This document shows positions 15,222 through 25,017 of a stretch of DNA of 64,000 nucleotides, one piece after another. The translations under genes and the position numbers were made by a program. Origin of the DNA: an uncultured Roseburia sp. (GTDB lineage: Bacteria; Bacillota; Clostridia; Lachnospirales; Lachnospiraceae); contig CAKREH010000007.1 of assembly GCA_934317215.1 (NCBI GenBank), positions 1-64,000 on the forward strand, in the 5' to 3' direction. Below the pieces are notes generated by a model. It was given only the letters and a program-made list of their open reading frames with translations, was not told the DNA's origin and did no database searches. Every line of letters starts with the position of its first letter. Positions within the stretch are counted from its first letter, which is position 1.

Positions 15222-18200
15222 CTACAAGTTCTTTACGGTCGCAATATCCACCGGTGTCAGATCATCGGTCGCAGTCTCTAAGCTGCGTGCTAATGCATTT
15301 GCCGTATCCATCGCCGTGATACAGTAAACACCTGTCTCGATCGCATTTCTCCGGATCAGGAATCCGTCTCTGGTCTTATCGCCATTTCCCTGTGTCGGTG
15401 TGTCGATGACAAGGTCGATCTTATGTCCTAAGATTAAGTCCATAACGTTCGGCGACTCCTGGGAGATCTTGTTGACACGAAGTGCATTGACGCCGTGCTC
15501 CTGTAAATATTTTGCGGTACTTCTGGTTGCGTAAATCTTGTAGCCAAGTGCCTCAAAACGTTTTGCAACACCAACTGCTTCCGGCTTATCCGCATCTTTG
15601 ACGGTCATGATCATCTGTTTGTATTTCGGTAAAGTCACGCCTGCGCCGAGGAATGCTTTGTAGAGAGCCTCGTTGAAAGTCTTTGCAATACCAAGGCACT
15701 CACCGGTTGATTTCATCTCCGGTCCTAAGGAGATCTCAGCGCCACGCAGTTTCTCGAAGGAGAATACCGGCATCTTGATTGCAATGTAATCTGCGGTCGG
15801 TGCAAGTCCCGGCTCATAGCCAAGTCCGCGGATGGTATCACCGATAATTACTTTCGTTGCAAGATCAACGATCGGAATACCGGTTACTTTGCTGATGTAT
15901 GGCACAGTTCTCGAAGAGCGCGGGTTTACCTCAATGACATATACCTGCTCGTCCATGGCAATGAACTGGATGTTGATCAGTCCGATAACATGCAGTGCCT
16001 GCGCCAGGCGTTTCGTATACTCAACGATTGTCTCTTTTACATGGTCGCTGATCGTCGGTGCCGGATATACGGAAATACTGTCTCCGGAGTGTACACCGGT
16101 ACGCTCGATATGCTCCATGATACCAGGAATTAAGATATCGGTTCCGTCGCAAACTGCATCAACCTCGATTTCTTTTCCCTGTAAATATTTATCTACGAGG
16201 ATCGGGTGATCCTGTGCGATACGGTTGATAATACCGATAAATTCTTCGATCTCATCATCGTTGAATGCAATTTTCATACCCTGTCCACCAAGTACATAGG
16301 AAGGTCTTACCAGTACCGGATAGCCGAGACGGTTTGCAACTTCTTTTGCTTCCTCTGCGGTAAATACAGTTCCACCTGCAGCTCTCGGGATCTGTGTCTT
16401 TTCCAGAATCTCATCGAAAAGCTCACGATCCTCTGCCGCATCGACATCCTCGGCTTTTGTTCCAAGGATCTTAACGCCCATCTTCATCAGGCTCTCAGTT
16501 AATTTGATCGCGGTCTGTCCACCAAACTGTACGACAGCACCATCCGGTTTTTCCAGTTTTACGATGCTCTCTACATCTTCCGGTGTTAAAGGTTCAAAGT
16601 AAAGTTTGTCTGCGATATCAAAGTCAGTGGAAACGGTCTCCGGGTTGTTGTTGATGATGACGGTCTCCCATCCCTCTTTTGCAAATGCCCAGGTACAGTG
16701 TACGGAGCAGTAATCAAACTCGATACCCTGTCCGATACGGATCGGACCGGAACCAAGTACCAGTACCTTTTTCTTTGGATTGGTTTCGATGGCTTCGTTC
16801 TCGCTTCCGAATACGGAATAGTAGTACGGTGTGGATGCCTCAAACTCTGCGGCACAGGTATCTACCATCTTGAATGCTGCTACGATACCATTTTCATAAC
16901 GCATGTCATGGATCTCTTTTTCGGTCTTTCCGGTCAGTTTTGCAATAACGCTGTCCGGGAACTCGATGCGTTTTGCTTCTTTTAATAATTCTACCGTCAA
17001 AGGCTCATTCTTTAACTGGTTTTCCATCTCAACCAGAATGGCAAGTTTGTCGATAAACCAGCGGTCGATCTTCGTGATCTCATGGATCTTGTCATAGCTT
17101 ACGCCTCTGCGCAGTGCCTCTGCGATCACCCAGATACGGCGGTCATCCACTACATGCAGCTGCTCATCTAACTCTTTATCGGAAAGTCCGGTAAAGTCGT
17201 AAGACATTAAGCTGTCCACATGCTGCTCTAAGGAACGGATTGCTTTCATCAATGCGCCCTCAAAGTTATTGCAGATACTCATAACCTCTCCGGTTGCCTT
17301 CATCTGTGTGGTCAGGGTTCTCTTTGCTGTGATGAATTTATCAAATGGAAGTCTCGGGATCTTGACAACACAGTAGTCAAGCATCGGCTCGAAACTTGCG
17401 TAAGTTTTTCCGGTAATTGCATTTTTAATTTCGTCTAAGGTATAGCCCAATGCGATCTTTGCGGCAACTTTTGCGATCGGATATCCGGTTGCTTTGGATG
17501 CAAGTGCAGAAGAACGGGATACACGCGGGTTAACCTCAATGACACAGTACTCGAAGCTGTCCGGATTTAATGCGTACTGTACGTTACATCCTCCGGTGAT
17601 ATTTAACTCGGAAATAATATTTAACGCAGATGTACGGAGCATCTGGTACTCTTTGTCACCAAGTGTCTGGGAAGGTGCGACAACGATGGAGTCACCGGTA
17701 TGCACGCCGACCGGATCGATATTTTCCATATTACATACGGTGATACAGTTGCCGTTGGCATCACGCATTACCTCGTATTCGATTTCTTTCCATCCTGCGA
17801 TGCAGCGCTCTACCAATACCTCTCCGACACGGGAAAGACGCAGACCGTTTGTTAAGATCTCAACCAGCTCATTCTCATCATGCGCAATACCACCGCCGCT
17901 TCCGCCAAGGGTATATGCCGGACGGAGTACAACCGGATAACCGATCGTATTGGTAAACTTGATACCATCCTCTACGTTGTGTACAACCTGGGATGCTGCG
18001 CAAGGCTCACCGATCTTTTCCATGGTATCTTTGAATGCCTGACGGTCCTCTGCCTTAAAAATCGTCTCTGCTGTCGTACCGATCAGTCTGACATTATATT
18101 TTTCAAGGATGCCTTTTTCCTCTAATTCCATACCGAGGTTTAATCCGGCCTGTCCACCTAAAGTCGGCAGTACGCTGTCCGGTTTTTCTTTTGCAATGAT

Positions 18201-18428
18201 CTTCTCTAAGACTGATACCGTAAGCGGCTCAATGTAAACCTGATCTGCAATATCTTTATCTGTCATGATCGTCGCCGGGTTTGAATTTACCAGTACGACC
18301 TCAACGCCTTCTTCTTTTAATGAACGGCACGCCTGTGTACCTGCATAGTCAAACTCTGCAGCCTGTCCGATTACGATCGGACCGGAACCAATTACTAAAA
18401 CTTTTTTTATGTCATGATTTCTTGGCAT
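15222..18428 (-). CDS. carB: Carbamoyl-phosphate synthase, large subunit
   Basis: Makes carbamoyl phosphate from bicarbonate, ATP and ammonia delivered by CarA, for pyrimidine and arginine synthesis. The 1,068 residues are full length. Two homologous ATP-grasp halves are visible: VLVIGSGPIVIGQAAEFDYAG near residue 10 and VLVLGSGPIRIGQGIEFDYC near residue 560, each followed by nucleotide-binding loops (YTLGGSGGGIA and YVLGGQGMKIA) and EVNPRxSRS/T motifs. The last 130 residues form the allosteric MGS-like domain. It follows carA by 35 bases in the same operon. Confidence 0.97.
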   Translation of the reverse strand: MPRNHDIKKVLVIGSGPIVIGQAAEFDYAGTQACRSLKEEGVEVVLVNSNPATIMTDKDIADQVYIEPLTVSVLEKIIAKEKPDSVLPTLGGQAGLNLGMELEEKGILEKYNVRLIGTTAETIFKAEDRQAFKDTMEKIGEPCAASQVVHNVEDGIKFTNTIGYPVVLRPAYTLGGSGGGIAHDENELVEILTNGLRLSRVGEVLVERCIAGWKEIEYEVMRDANGNCITVCNMENIDPVGVHTGDSIVVAPSQTLGDKEYQMLRTSALNIISELNITGGCNVQYALNPDSFEYCVIEVNPRVSRSSALASKATGYPIAKVAAKIALGYTLDEIKNAITGKTYASFEPMLDYCVVKIPRLPFDKFITAKRTLTTQMKATGEVMSICNNFEGALMKAIRSLEQHVDSLMSYDFTGLSDKELDEQLHVVDDRRIWVIAEALRRGVSYDKIHEITKIDRWFIDKLAILVEMENQLKNEPLTVELLKEAKRIEFPDSVIAKLTGKTEKEIHDMRYENGIVAAFKMVDTCAAEFEASTPYYYSVFGSENEAIETNPKKKVLVLGSGPIRIGQGIEFDYCSVHCTWAFAKEGWETVIINNNPETVSTDFDIADKLYFEPLTPEDVESIVKLEKPDGAVVQFGGQTAIKLTESLMKMGVKILGTKAEDVDAAEDRELFDEILEKTQIPRAAGGTVFTAEEAKEVANRLGYPVLVRPSYVLGGQGMKIAFNDDEIEEFIGIINRIAQDHPILVDKYLQGKEIEVDAVCDGTDILIPGIMEHIERTGVHSGDSISVYPAPTISDHVKETIVEYTKRLAQALHVIGLINIQFIAMDEQVYVIEVNPRSSRTVPYISKVTGIPIVDLATKVIIGDTIRGLGYEPGLAPTADYIAIKMPVFSFEKLRGAEISLGPEMKSTGECLGIAKTFNEALYKAFLGAGVTLPKYKQMIMTVKDADKPEAVGVAKRFEALGYKIYATRSTAKYLQEHGVNALRVNKISQESPNVMDLILGHKIDLVIDTPTQGNGDKTRDGFLIRRNAIETGVYCITAMDTANALARSLETATDDLTPVDIATVKNL

Positions 18429-18463
18429 TAATTTTTCCTCCTAAAATGTGTTAGAAAACTCTT

Positions 18464-19522
18464 TTACATCATCGAAATAAAACGGTCAAACAGGTATGCA
18501 GAATCCTGCGGTCCCGGGCATGCTTCCGGATGGAACTGTACGGTAAAAATGTTTTTGCCTGCATAGGAGAGGCCCTCATTGGTTCCATCGTTTACATTCA
18601 CAAATGCCGGTTTCGCGATCTTTGGATCAAGGGTATCCGTATCTACCACATAACCGTGATTCTGGGAGGAAATATATACTCTTCCGGTTTCTAAATCTTT
18701 TACCGGATGGTTGCCGCCACGGTGTCCGTATTTCATCTTATGTGTGTCAGCGCCGGTTGCAAGTGCCATCAGCTGATGTCCTAAGCAGATTGCAAAGATC
18801 GGTGTATCGGAATCATATAATTTTTTAATCTCAGCAATGATCTCCTTGCACTCCTTCGGATCTCCAGGTCCGTTGCTTAACATGATTCCATCCGGATTTG
18901 TCGCAAGGATCTCTTCTGCAGTCGTATGTGCCGGATAGATCGTCACTTCACAGCCGCGTTTATTTAAAGACTGGGCAATATTATTTTTTGCTCCAAGGTC
19001 AAGCAAAGCAACCCGCTTGCCATTTCCTTTTAATACTCGTTTTTCACTGCAGGTAACTTTGTCCACAACATTACCTGTCGTGTATGCTTTTAATTTGGGA
19101 ATAATTTCTTCTATATTATAGTTATCATTCGTGGTGATCATACCATTCATGGTTCCCTTCTCACGAAGGATCTTTGTCAGTGCACGGGTGTCGATCCCTG
19201 CAATACCCGGAATGTCATATTTTGTGAGGAAATCCTGAATCGTTCCCTCCTCACGGAAGTTACTCGGCATTCTTGATAACTCCCTTACGATATATCCATC
19301 CGGCCACGGTCTGCCTGACTCCATATCCGGTGTGATTCCATAATTTCCAATCAGCGGATAAGTCATAACAACCGCCTGTCCCGCATACGACGGGTCAGTC
19401 AGAACCTCCAGATAACCTGTCATCGACGTATTAAATACGATTTCACTGATGACTTCCCTAGTAGAACCTATACTTGTTCCGGTAAATACATTCCCATCTT
19501 CGAGTATTAAATGAGCTTTCAT
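18464..19522 (-). CDS. carA: Carbamoyl-phosphate synthase, small subunit
   Basis: Glutaminase subunit that feeds ammonia to CarB. Met at 19522 gives MKAHLILEDGNVFTGTSIG and a normal 352 residues; the open frame extends 47 codons further but lacks family similarity there. The N-terminal CPSase domain includes NTSMTGYLEVLTDPSYAGQ. The class I amidotransferase Cys lies in AICLGHQLMALATGA, with the His/Glu pair in QFHPEACPGP. The ribosome binding site is AAAGGA with rather long spacing. The leader contains a small A/T hairpin with a T-run. Confidence 0.96.
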   Translation of the reverse strand: MKAHLILEDGNVFTGTSIGSTREVISEIVFNTSMTGYLEVLTDPSYAGQAVVMTYPLIGNYGITPDMESGRPWPDGYIVRELSRMPSNFREEGTIQDFLTKYDIPGIAGIDTRALTKILREKGTMNGMITTNDNYNIEEIIPKLKAYTTGNVVDKVTCSEKRVLKGNGKRVALLDLGAKNNIAQSLNKRGCEVTIYPAHTTAEEILATNPDGIMLSNGPGDPKECKEIIAEIKKLYDSDTPIFAICLGHQLMALATGADTHKMKYGHRGGNHPVKDLETGRVYISSQNHGYVVDTDTLDPKIAKPAFVNVNDGTNEGLSYAGKNIFTVQFHPEACPGPQDSAYLFDRFISMM

Positions 19523-19653
19523 TCGTTTCCCTGTCCTTTCACTTTTTTTCCAAAAAAAAAAACGTCGCCGTTTTTCTTCTTTTTCCATCCAGACAGTCCC
19601 CTGACTGAACTTTCCTTTATTAGTACCTATAGTCTTTTTCCTAAATTGTAAAA

Positions 19654-19682
19654 AGTGTATCATATCATAAGACTTTTTTCAA
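19654..19682 (-). promoter_or_regulatory. Promoter of carAB
   Basis: TTGAAA (19677-19682), 17 bases, TACACT (19654-19659) on the minus strand. The leader that follows has CAGTC-AGGG-GACTG and then AAAACG-GCGA-CGTTTT with an eleven-T run. This could act as a weak attenuator, but I cannot recognise a PyrR site. Confidence 0.5.
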
Positions 19683-19756
19683 CCTTTTTCCAAAAACAAA
19701 TAGCACTAAGATTTTATGCATATTTGTGTATATTTATACATTATTTCTAAATCCAT

Positions 19757-19779
19757 AAAAAGCGGCAGTTTGTGCCGCC
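19757..19779 (-). terminator. Terminator downstream of the ytaF-like gene
   Basis: Minus-strand stem GCGGCA-CAAAC-TGCCGC followed by TTTTTATGG, about 95 bases after the ytaF-like stop. Confidence 0.7.
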
Positions 19780-19873
19780 CATACGCAGAAAATCTTTATT
19801 ACCCAAACGCCCGGCAAGGCATAAACAGTAACAGACCTTCCTGATTTTCCCGCAGCAATGGGCAGCCGGCGTC

Positions 19874-20494
19874 TTATATCATCTTCTGAAACGCAAGTAT
19901 TACAAATAACACGCCGCTAAGCCATGATACATCTGTCTTCCACCTCTTAGATGCCTGCATACCAATCCTGCATCCGCAAAGTACGGCACAGAAACTGACG
20001 ACAAAACTTCCAAGCACCGTAAGAAAAATATACTTTCCGCCAAATCCTGCACCCAGTCCTCCAAACATCCCATCCAGTGACATTGCAAGCGCAAAAAATA
20101 CAGCCTCCACACACGACATGGTCGCCGAGTGATCCCGGTCTGCCATCAACGGATTGTTGTAGATACTCAAAATAAAACTGAGCTGTGAAAAAGAGATTTT
20201 GACTTTCTTGCAGAGGAACTTATGACGCTCAATATATTTTCTGATCGCATACTCTGTCAGCTTAAAAATTCCCACTGCAAGCAGTCCGAAAAAACTTAAG
20301 TATAATGCATATTTTTTTAAAAGTACCCCTTGTAACGCCATCCCCGCATAAAGTGATATCCCTAATATCCCACTGCAGACCGTGCTGATGCATAACGCTG
20401 CCGCAGATCCGATTTTTATCTGTTCACTCCCACACGCCACACACGCCACAAAGACATCCACACTGACTGCTATGATCAAAAGAATTACCTGCAC
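19874..20494 (-). CDS. YtaF-like sporulation membrane protein (MntP family)
   Basis: A 206-residue integral membrane protein with about six helices arranged as an internal duplication. Each half begins with an acidic membrane motif: AVSVDVFVACVACG near residue 9 and AMSLDGMFGGLGAGFGG near residue 138. This is the layout of the MntP/YtaF cation-transport group, and the central hydrophilic linker (KSISFSQ-like, then SATMSCVEA) fits YtaF, a sporulation-associated protein. The ion and exact role are unknown. Transcribed alone. Confidence 0.78.
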   Translation of the reverse strand: MQVILLIIAVSVDVFVACVACGSEQIKIGSAAALCISTVCSGILGISLYAGMALQGVLLKKYALYLSFFGLLAVGIFKLTEYAIRKYIERHKFLCKKVKISFSQLSFILSIYNNPLMADRDHSATMSCVEAVFFALAMSLDGMFGGLGAGFGGKYIFLTVLGSFVVSFCAVLCGCRIGMQASKRWKTDVSWLSGVLFVILAFQKMI

Positions 20495-20638
20495 TTTTTT
20501 CTACCTCAGACATAAAACCTTCTGTTTTATCATATGTCAGAGATTCAAAAATGCATCTTTACCTTTGATACTGTTCTCCCTTTCCGAATAACTCATTACA
20601 GAGAATCAGCCAAATTTCCAGCTTTTCACATTGTTATC

Positions 20639-20989
20639 TCAGTCAAGTCTTTCGACAATACCAAGGACTTTCTGATAAGCCGCCGCCACTTCATCTAAAA
20701 GCGGTTTAAGCTCCCTTTCCGGTTCGCCATCCCTAAGTTCTTCGCATAACTCCTGTGCCGGAATGAGAAGCGGCGTCAGTCCCAGATTCATCGCAAGTCC
20801 CTTTAAATTATGTATATGTGTAAACGCCTGCTCATAATCCTTTTCTTCCAGTGCCTTACAGAGTGCCTCATAATTCGTATCCGTAAGTACCAGTTTTAAA
20901 AATTTTCCGATCCTCTCCTCCGTCTTTAGCCGTCGCAGCACTTCGTGCAGATCCGCGCCCATTTCTTCGTAACATTCACTTAACGTCAT
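20639..20989 (-). CDS. Histidine phosphotransfer (Hpt) domain protein
   Basis: A small stand-alone phosphorelay protein. The start at 20989 follows GGAGAGGAAT and gives 116 residues. It is helical, with the phospho-accepting His60 in THIHNLKGLA (the HxxKG motif). The N-terminal MTLSECYEEMGADLHEVLRRL resembles other single-domain Hpt proteins of Lachnospiraceae. No histidine kinase or response regulator is adjacent, so its partners are elsewhere on the chromosome. Confidence 0.85.
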   Translation of the reverse strand: MTLSECYEEMGADLHEVLRRLKTEERIGKFLKLVLTDTNYEALCKALEEKDYEQAFTHIHNLKGLAMNLGLTPLLIPAQELCEELRDGEPERELKPLLDEVAAAYQKVLGIVERLD

Positions 20990-21072
20990 ATTCCTCTCCA
21001 TTTCCACGCTGCTTTTGCGTATCTCAAATTCGTGTGTAAACAATCTTACTTTTCACACTCTTCCGTTTTCAT

Positions 21073-21127
21073 AAAAAGAGCAGACCCGTGAACCGCCTTC
21101 CATGTGATCCACGATCTGCTCTTTTTT
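21073..21127 (-). terminator. Terminator of hom
   Basis: A 12-bp stem AAAAAGAGCAGA/TCTGCTCTTTTT immediately after the hom stop codon, with T-runs usable in both directions. Confidence 0.85.
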
Positions 21128-22330
21128 CTATGCTACACGAATGACATTCAACACTTCCCCGTATGCTGCTTTTTTGCTCTCCAAAGCTTCTTCTGTCATC
21201 ACTTCGGTCACAAAACCAAGCTCTCCTGTAACACCCTGTGCATCAATATATTCTACATTTCCAAATACTTTTTCCACAGATGCTTTATCTGTACCAGATA
21301 CTCTGACAAAGAAACGGTTCTCTGCGCTGCGGTAATCTACCAGTTCTAATTTCTTTGAGCTCCACTCAACCGGTATATTCTTGTCAACATTCTTTGCCAT
21401 CTCCACAACATCTGCTACAACCGCACTGGCTGTCGGAAGTTTTCCGGCACCGCTTCCGTAAAACATTGCATCACCAAGTACATTTCCATGAACAAAAATT
21501 GCATTGAATACGCCGTTTACATTGTATAACGGGTGCTCTTTCGGCAGTAAGAACGGTGCTACCATTGCCACATATCCGCCATCTGTTTTTTTGCTCGTAG
21601 CAAGAAGTTTGATCGCTCTTCCCATGGCTTTTGCATATTTGATATCGGCTGCAGAAATATGTGTAATACCCTCTGTGTGGATATCTTCAAAATCTACCTG
21701 CTGTCCGCAGACAAGAGATGTTAAAATTGCAATCTTTCTGCAGGCATCATATCCTTCAATATCTGCTGTCGGATCTTTCTCTGCATAGCCTTTTGCCTGT
21801 GCGTCTTTTAATACCTCGTCAAAATCCGCACCCTTTTCTGACATCTCCGTCATCATATAGTTTGTTGTACCGTTAACGATTCCGGTGATCTCCTCAATTT
21901 CGTCGGCAGTCAGACAGGAATTTAACGGGCGGATGATCGGAATACCGCCGCCAACACTCGCTTCAAACATAAAGTTGACATTTTTCTCTTTTGCAAGGGC
22001 GATCAGCTCAGCACCTTTTGCTGCTACCAGCGCTTTGTTTGAAGTGGTAACATGTTTTCCGGCTTCCAACATTGCTTTTACAAAAGTATAGGCAGGTTCC
22101 ACACCTCCCATGGTCTCAACAACGATCTTTACTTCCGGATCCTCTGCGATCGTTTTATAATCATGTACAATCTTATCCTGGATCGGATCTCCCGGGAAAT
22201 CCCTTAAATCCAGTATATATTTGATCTCTACCGGCTCTCCGACACGCTTTGCAATGCTGCTTCCGTTGATGTCAAGTACCTCCACGACACCAGAACCAAT
22301 TGTTCCATATCCCATTACTGCTGCTTTCAT
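21128..22330 (-). CDS. hom: Homoserine dehydrogenase
   Basis: Reduces aspartate semialdehyde to homoserine for threonine and methionine synthesis. The 400 residues start with the Rossmann motif AAVMGYGTIGSGVVEVL. The catalytic domain follows: GIVNGTTNYMMTEM, then KGYAEKDPTADIEGYDACRKIAIL with the catalytic Lys/Asp region. The C-terminal 75 residues (FFVRVSGTDKASVEKVFG onwards) look like an ACT-type regulatory domain, as in threonine-inhibited enzymes. It lies about 130 bases downstream of the ACT-domain gene, a common pairing in Firmicutes. Confidence 0.95.
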   Translation of the reverse strand: MKAAVMGYGTIGSGVVEVLDINGSSIAKRVGEPVEIKYILDLRDFPGDPIQDKIVHDYKTIAEDPEVKIVVETMGGVEPAYTFVKAMLEAGKHVTTSNKALVAAKGAELIALAKEKNVNFMFEASVGGGIPIIRPLNSCLTADEIEEITGIVNGTTNYMMTEMSEKGADFDEVLKDAQAKGYAEKDPTADIEGYDACRKIAILTSLVCGQQVDFEDIHTEGITHISAADIKYAKAMGRAIKLLATSKKTDGGYVAMVAPFLLPKEHPLYNVNGVFNAIFVHGNVLGDAMFYGSGAGKLPTASAVVADVVEMAKNVDKNIPVEWSSKKLELVDYRSAENRFFVRVSGTDKASVEKVFGNVEYIDAQGVTGELGFVTEVMTEEALESKKAAYGEVLNVIRVA

Positions 22331-22461
22331 TTTTCATCCTCCAAGTTAGTCTGTCAGACAATAGATTCCATCCCACGGACAGACTTTATTATCTTTAAAT
22401 CATTTTACACACATTACATGCCTGATTTATGAACTATAATATATGCTGTATCTGCCATGTC

Positions 22462-22905
22462 TTATTCTCTTGCGAGAATCTTCACATAATGGATGCCTTC
22501 CTGTTCCTCAATGTGATCTAACATCTCAGCCACATCCCCCGTCTGCGGCAGAACATCCACACTGAGTGTAAGAGAAGCGATACCGTTGATCGGTATACTC
22601 TGATGGATTGTAAGAATATTGGCATGAAACTCTGCCACTGTCTTTAATACAACGGACAACAACCCAGGTTCATCATCCAACTGGATGACTAATGTGATCG
22701 TCCTTCCTTTTGCCGTGTCATGAAATGGAAAAATATCATCTTTATATTTATAAAAAGAACTCCTGCTGATGCCAACTTTTTCTGTTGCCTCCTGCACGGA
22801 TGCAATCTTACCGGATTCAATCAGCCGCTTTGCCTCGACCACCTTTAAGAGGACTTCCGGAACTGCTTTTTCTTTCAGCACATAATACTGACCTTTCTCT
22901 TTCAT
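22462..22905 (-). CDS. ACT domain-containing protein (PheB-like)
   Basis: A 147-residue protein with an N-terminal helix-turn-helix-like segment (SVQEATEKVGISRSSFYKYKDDIF, residues 38-61) and a C-terminal ACT domain (TITLVIQLDDEPGLLSVVLKTVAEF, residues about 70-94). Such proteins bind amino acids and are regularly encoded next to hom, where they are thought to modulate threonine or aspartate-family metabolism. The exact ligand is unknown. It probably forms a transcription unit with hom. Confidence 0.85.
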   Translation of the reverse strand: MKEKGQYYVLKEKAVPEVLLKVVEAKRLIESGKIASVQEATEKVGISRSSFYKYKDDIFPFHDTAKGRTITLVIQLDDEPGLLSVVLKTVAEFHANILTIHQSIPINGIASLTLSVDVLPQTGDVAEMLDHIEEQEGIHYVKILARE

Positions 22906-22987
22906 GTGACTCTATCCCTCTCTTTAGAAATTCATCTGTTGTGTTTGTTGCACGCTGACACTTGTCCTCATGAGGAAGATAATAACA

Positions 22988-23016
22988 TAAAGAGGCTGCA
23001 TACGCAACCTCTTTTT
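22988..23016. terminator. Hairpin between the TPM-domain gene and the ACT gene
   Basis: AAGAGGcTGC-ATAC-GCAaCCTCTT, with a six-T run on the plus strand and a weaker TTTATGTTATT on the minus strand. It probably ends the minus-strand zinc-ribbon/SPFH/TPM operon. Confidence 0.55.
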
Positions 23017-23048
23017 TATCATGTCAGGAACATTTTTTCATTATGCTG

Positions 23049-23870
23049 TTAAAATTTTTTGCTGCCTCCACCATGTTTTACGCCGCTGCTGCTCATATGT
23101 ACCGTACTCCTGCCGCTGTCTTCTGCTTTCTTCTCTTCTATATGACGGTGTGTCACAACAGTGTTCACAAGCACATCGCTGTGTTTCTTTATATTCACTG
23201 TTCCGGACTCGTGAGCATCATATTTGTATTTTCGATTTCTTAATTTACAATATAGTACAAGCACCAGGAATACAACAGCGCCTGGTATCAGTGCTAAAAC
23301 AACGGATGTGATGACATATTCTGCAGGCGTGATCTCAATATCCGTCTCCTCATACTCATACTGATTTGACGGGATTCCTTCATCATAATAAACCAGCACA
23401 TCTTTTAACATTACAGACAGACATTGTTCATATTCTCCATCTGAGATCGGTTCATATCCGTCATTTAAAATATCTTCAATACGCGCATCCGTAAGATACC
23501 TGATTGCAATGCCACCGGGAGAAATACAGATTTCACGGTTCTGCATATCGATCAGGAGTGCAACACCATCACCGTTTTCTGCAATCGCATCGAAGAAATC
23601 ATCCGCATATTCCTGCGTGGTTTTTCCATTTGTGTCATCCGTCGTCAACATCAGGATATTCCATCCGGTCTTCTCTCCTGCAGCGTTCAGTTCACTCTCA
23701 AGCGTCTCGATTTCTTCCGGTGTCAGAAGCGCAGCATCATCATATACCGTCTGTTGTGGAACATTTTCTTCTGCTGCAAAGCATACATGCTGTCCGCCCG
23801 CTGCAAGTAAAATCGTAAACAGCCATGCAAATACGATACCCTTTAAACATAAAAATCTTTTCTGTCTCAT
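23049..23870 (-). CDS. TPM-domain membrane protein (YdjH-like)
   Basis: A 273-residue secreted and membrane-anchored protein. A signal peptide comes first (KGIVFAWLFTILLAAGGQHVCFA). A TPM domain (about residues 37-160: VYDDAALLTPEEIETLESEL, then GWNILMLTTDD, then GDGVALLIDMQNREI) lies outside the membrane. One membrane segment follows at about 185-206, then a cytoplasmic tail ending in SSGVKHGGGSKKF. TPM domains occur in membrane-stress and photosystem-repair proteins. Its start overlaps the preceding zinc-ribbon gene by 4 bases, so the two are translationally coupled. The layout resembles Bacillus ydjGHI. Confidence 0.8.
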   Translation of the reverse strand: MRQKRFLCLKGIVFAWLFTILLAAGGQHVCFAAEENVPQQTVYDDAALLTPEEIETLESELNAAGEKTGWNILMLTTDDTNGKTTQEYADDFFDAIAENGDGVALLIDMQNREICISPGGIAIRYLTDARIEDILNDGYEPISDGEYEQCLSVMLKDVLVYYDEGIPSNQYEYEETDIEITPAEYVITSVVLALIPGAVVFLVLVLYCKLRNRKYKYDAHESGTVNIKKHSDVLVNTVVTHRHIEEKKAEDSGRSTVHMSSSGVKHGGGSKKF

Positions 23871-25015
23871 GCCAGCCCTCCCAGTAATAAAATGATCAGT
23901 GTTACCAGACTGACGATTCCACTGACAAGTGAGATTTTTTTATAGTCGGTCGGGAGTTCGCCGTACACCTTTCCAGTCTGTCCGTTCATGGAAAAATAAT
24001 AGATTTTTCCGTTTTTCGCCTTGTATGTAATTGTCCATACCGGCAGAAGTGTATACGACCACTTTTCTTTTAATGCCCGGAAATCGGCATTTTTTACCGA
24101 CACGGAACTGTATCCATTTATTTGTTCCCGCATCAGTTTTTCTGCACTCTCACGCGCTTCCTGCTGCACTTTCTTTTCTATCTGTTTTTTCTCAATATCA
24201 CGCTTTTCTGCCAGAAATCCAGACAGAAATCCAAGCTGAAACTTTTTCACGTCCTTAAAATCATAAGGCATTACACCGCAGATCAGCTCCTGGTTTGCCT
24301 TTCCAAGTGCATTTTCCGTCAGGTTTTCAAGTTTTACATCACCTTCTCTTGATACCTGATAATACTTTGTCTCCGTATATTCCGTGTTTCCGGTCCGCCA
24401 CACGCGGATATTTCTCGCCTCGCCCTGCATTTTTCCCTCCAGGCTGGTATTGTAATGCCAGTATGGAAAATATACACCTGTGATGCTCTCGACCTGCTTT
24501 TTGTTATAAAAAGCACGCGGGACAAATTTTTTCCTGCAGACATAATCTTTGAAACCTTTTTCTGCATCTTCCCGCGACACAGAAAACGGAATCACCTGAT
24601 CCGGCAGGAATTTACCTTCCAGCCGTCCGCCAAGCACGACCGGATTATGGCAATAATAACAGAAAGTTGCCGCTGTAGTGGCATCCGTCACAATCTGTGC
24701 ACCACAGCTCGGACAGGTATAGGTCACTGCATCAGCTTCTTTATCTGACTCTTTATTTTCCGTGTTATCTTTTTCTGTTCCACTGCCTGCTTTATTTCCC
24801 GGCTGGCTCTGCTTCTCATCCTCCGGTTTACCTGACGCTTTTCCTGCGCCCGCAGCATCTGCATTTTGAGGTTCCGTCGTCTGTGCCGGCTTCATGGCAT
24901 CTAACTCTTCCTGTGAGAACAGGCTGAAACAATATTCACATTTATACTTTTGTGTGGAAGGATCAAAAATCAGTTCTCCATCACAATTTGGACATTTAAA
25001 ACTGATCACTGCCAT
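23867..25015 (-). CDS. Zinc-ribbon membrane protein (YdjG-like)
   Basis: A 382-residue protein with two zinc ribbons. The first is at the N-terminus (FKCPNCDGELIF ... YKCEYCFSLF) and the second at about residue 105 (YTCPSCGAQIV ... FCYYCHNPVV), separated by a low-complexity Lys/Glu/Gly linker. A middle domain (FPYWHYNTSLEG and similar) follows, then a single C-terminal membrane helix (LVSGIVSLVTLIILLLGGL). Met at 25015 follows GAGGAAC and lies two bases after the stop of the SPFH gene. The order SPFH, zinc ribbon, TPM matches the Bacillus YdjI/G/H group that supports PspA at stressed membranes. No pspA is present here. Confidence 0.78.
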   Translation of the reverse strand: MAVISFKCPNCDGELIFDPSTQKYKCEYCFSLFSQEELDAMKPAQTTEPQNADAAGAGKASGKPEDEKQSQPGNKAGSGTEKDNTENKESDKEADAVTYTCPSCGAQIVTDATTAATFCYYCHNPVVLGGRLEGKFLPDQVIPFSVSREDAEKGFKDYVCRKKFVPRAFYNKKQVESITGVYFPYWHYNTSLEGKMQGEARNIRVWRTGNTEYTETKYYQVSREGDVKLENLTENALGKANQELICGVMPYDFKDVKKFQLGFLSGFLAEKRDIEKKQIEKKVQQEARESAEKLMREQINGYSSVSVKNADFRALKEKWSYTLLPVWTITYKAKNGKIYYFSMNGQTGKVYGELPTDYKKISLVSGIVSLVTLIILLLGGLA

Positions 25016-25017
25016 AA

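Noticed and set aside
18464..19663. Longer carA starting at 19663.
   Set aside because: The extra 47 residues are basic and unlike CarA, and cover the leader hairpins and promoter region; 352 residues from 19522 is normal.
19779..19873. Stretch downstream of the ytaF-like gene with a loose resemblance to the 3' end of a cobalamin riboswitch (AAATCAGGAAGGTCTG).
   Set aside because: Only a short, imperfect match; the rest of the aptamer is missing and no vitamin B12 gene follows.
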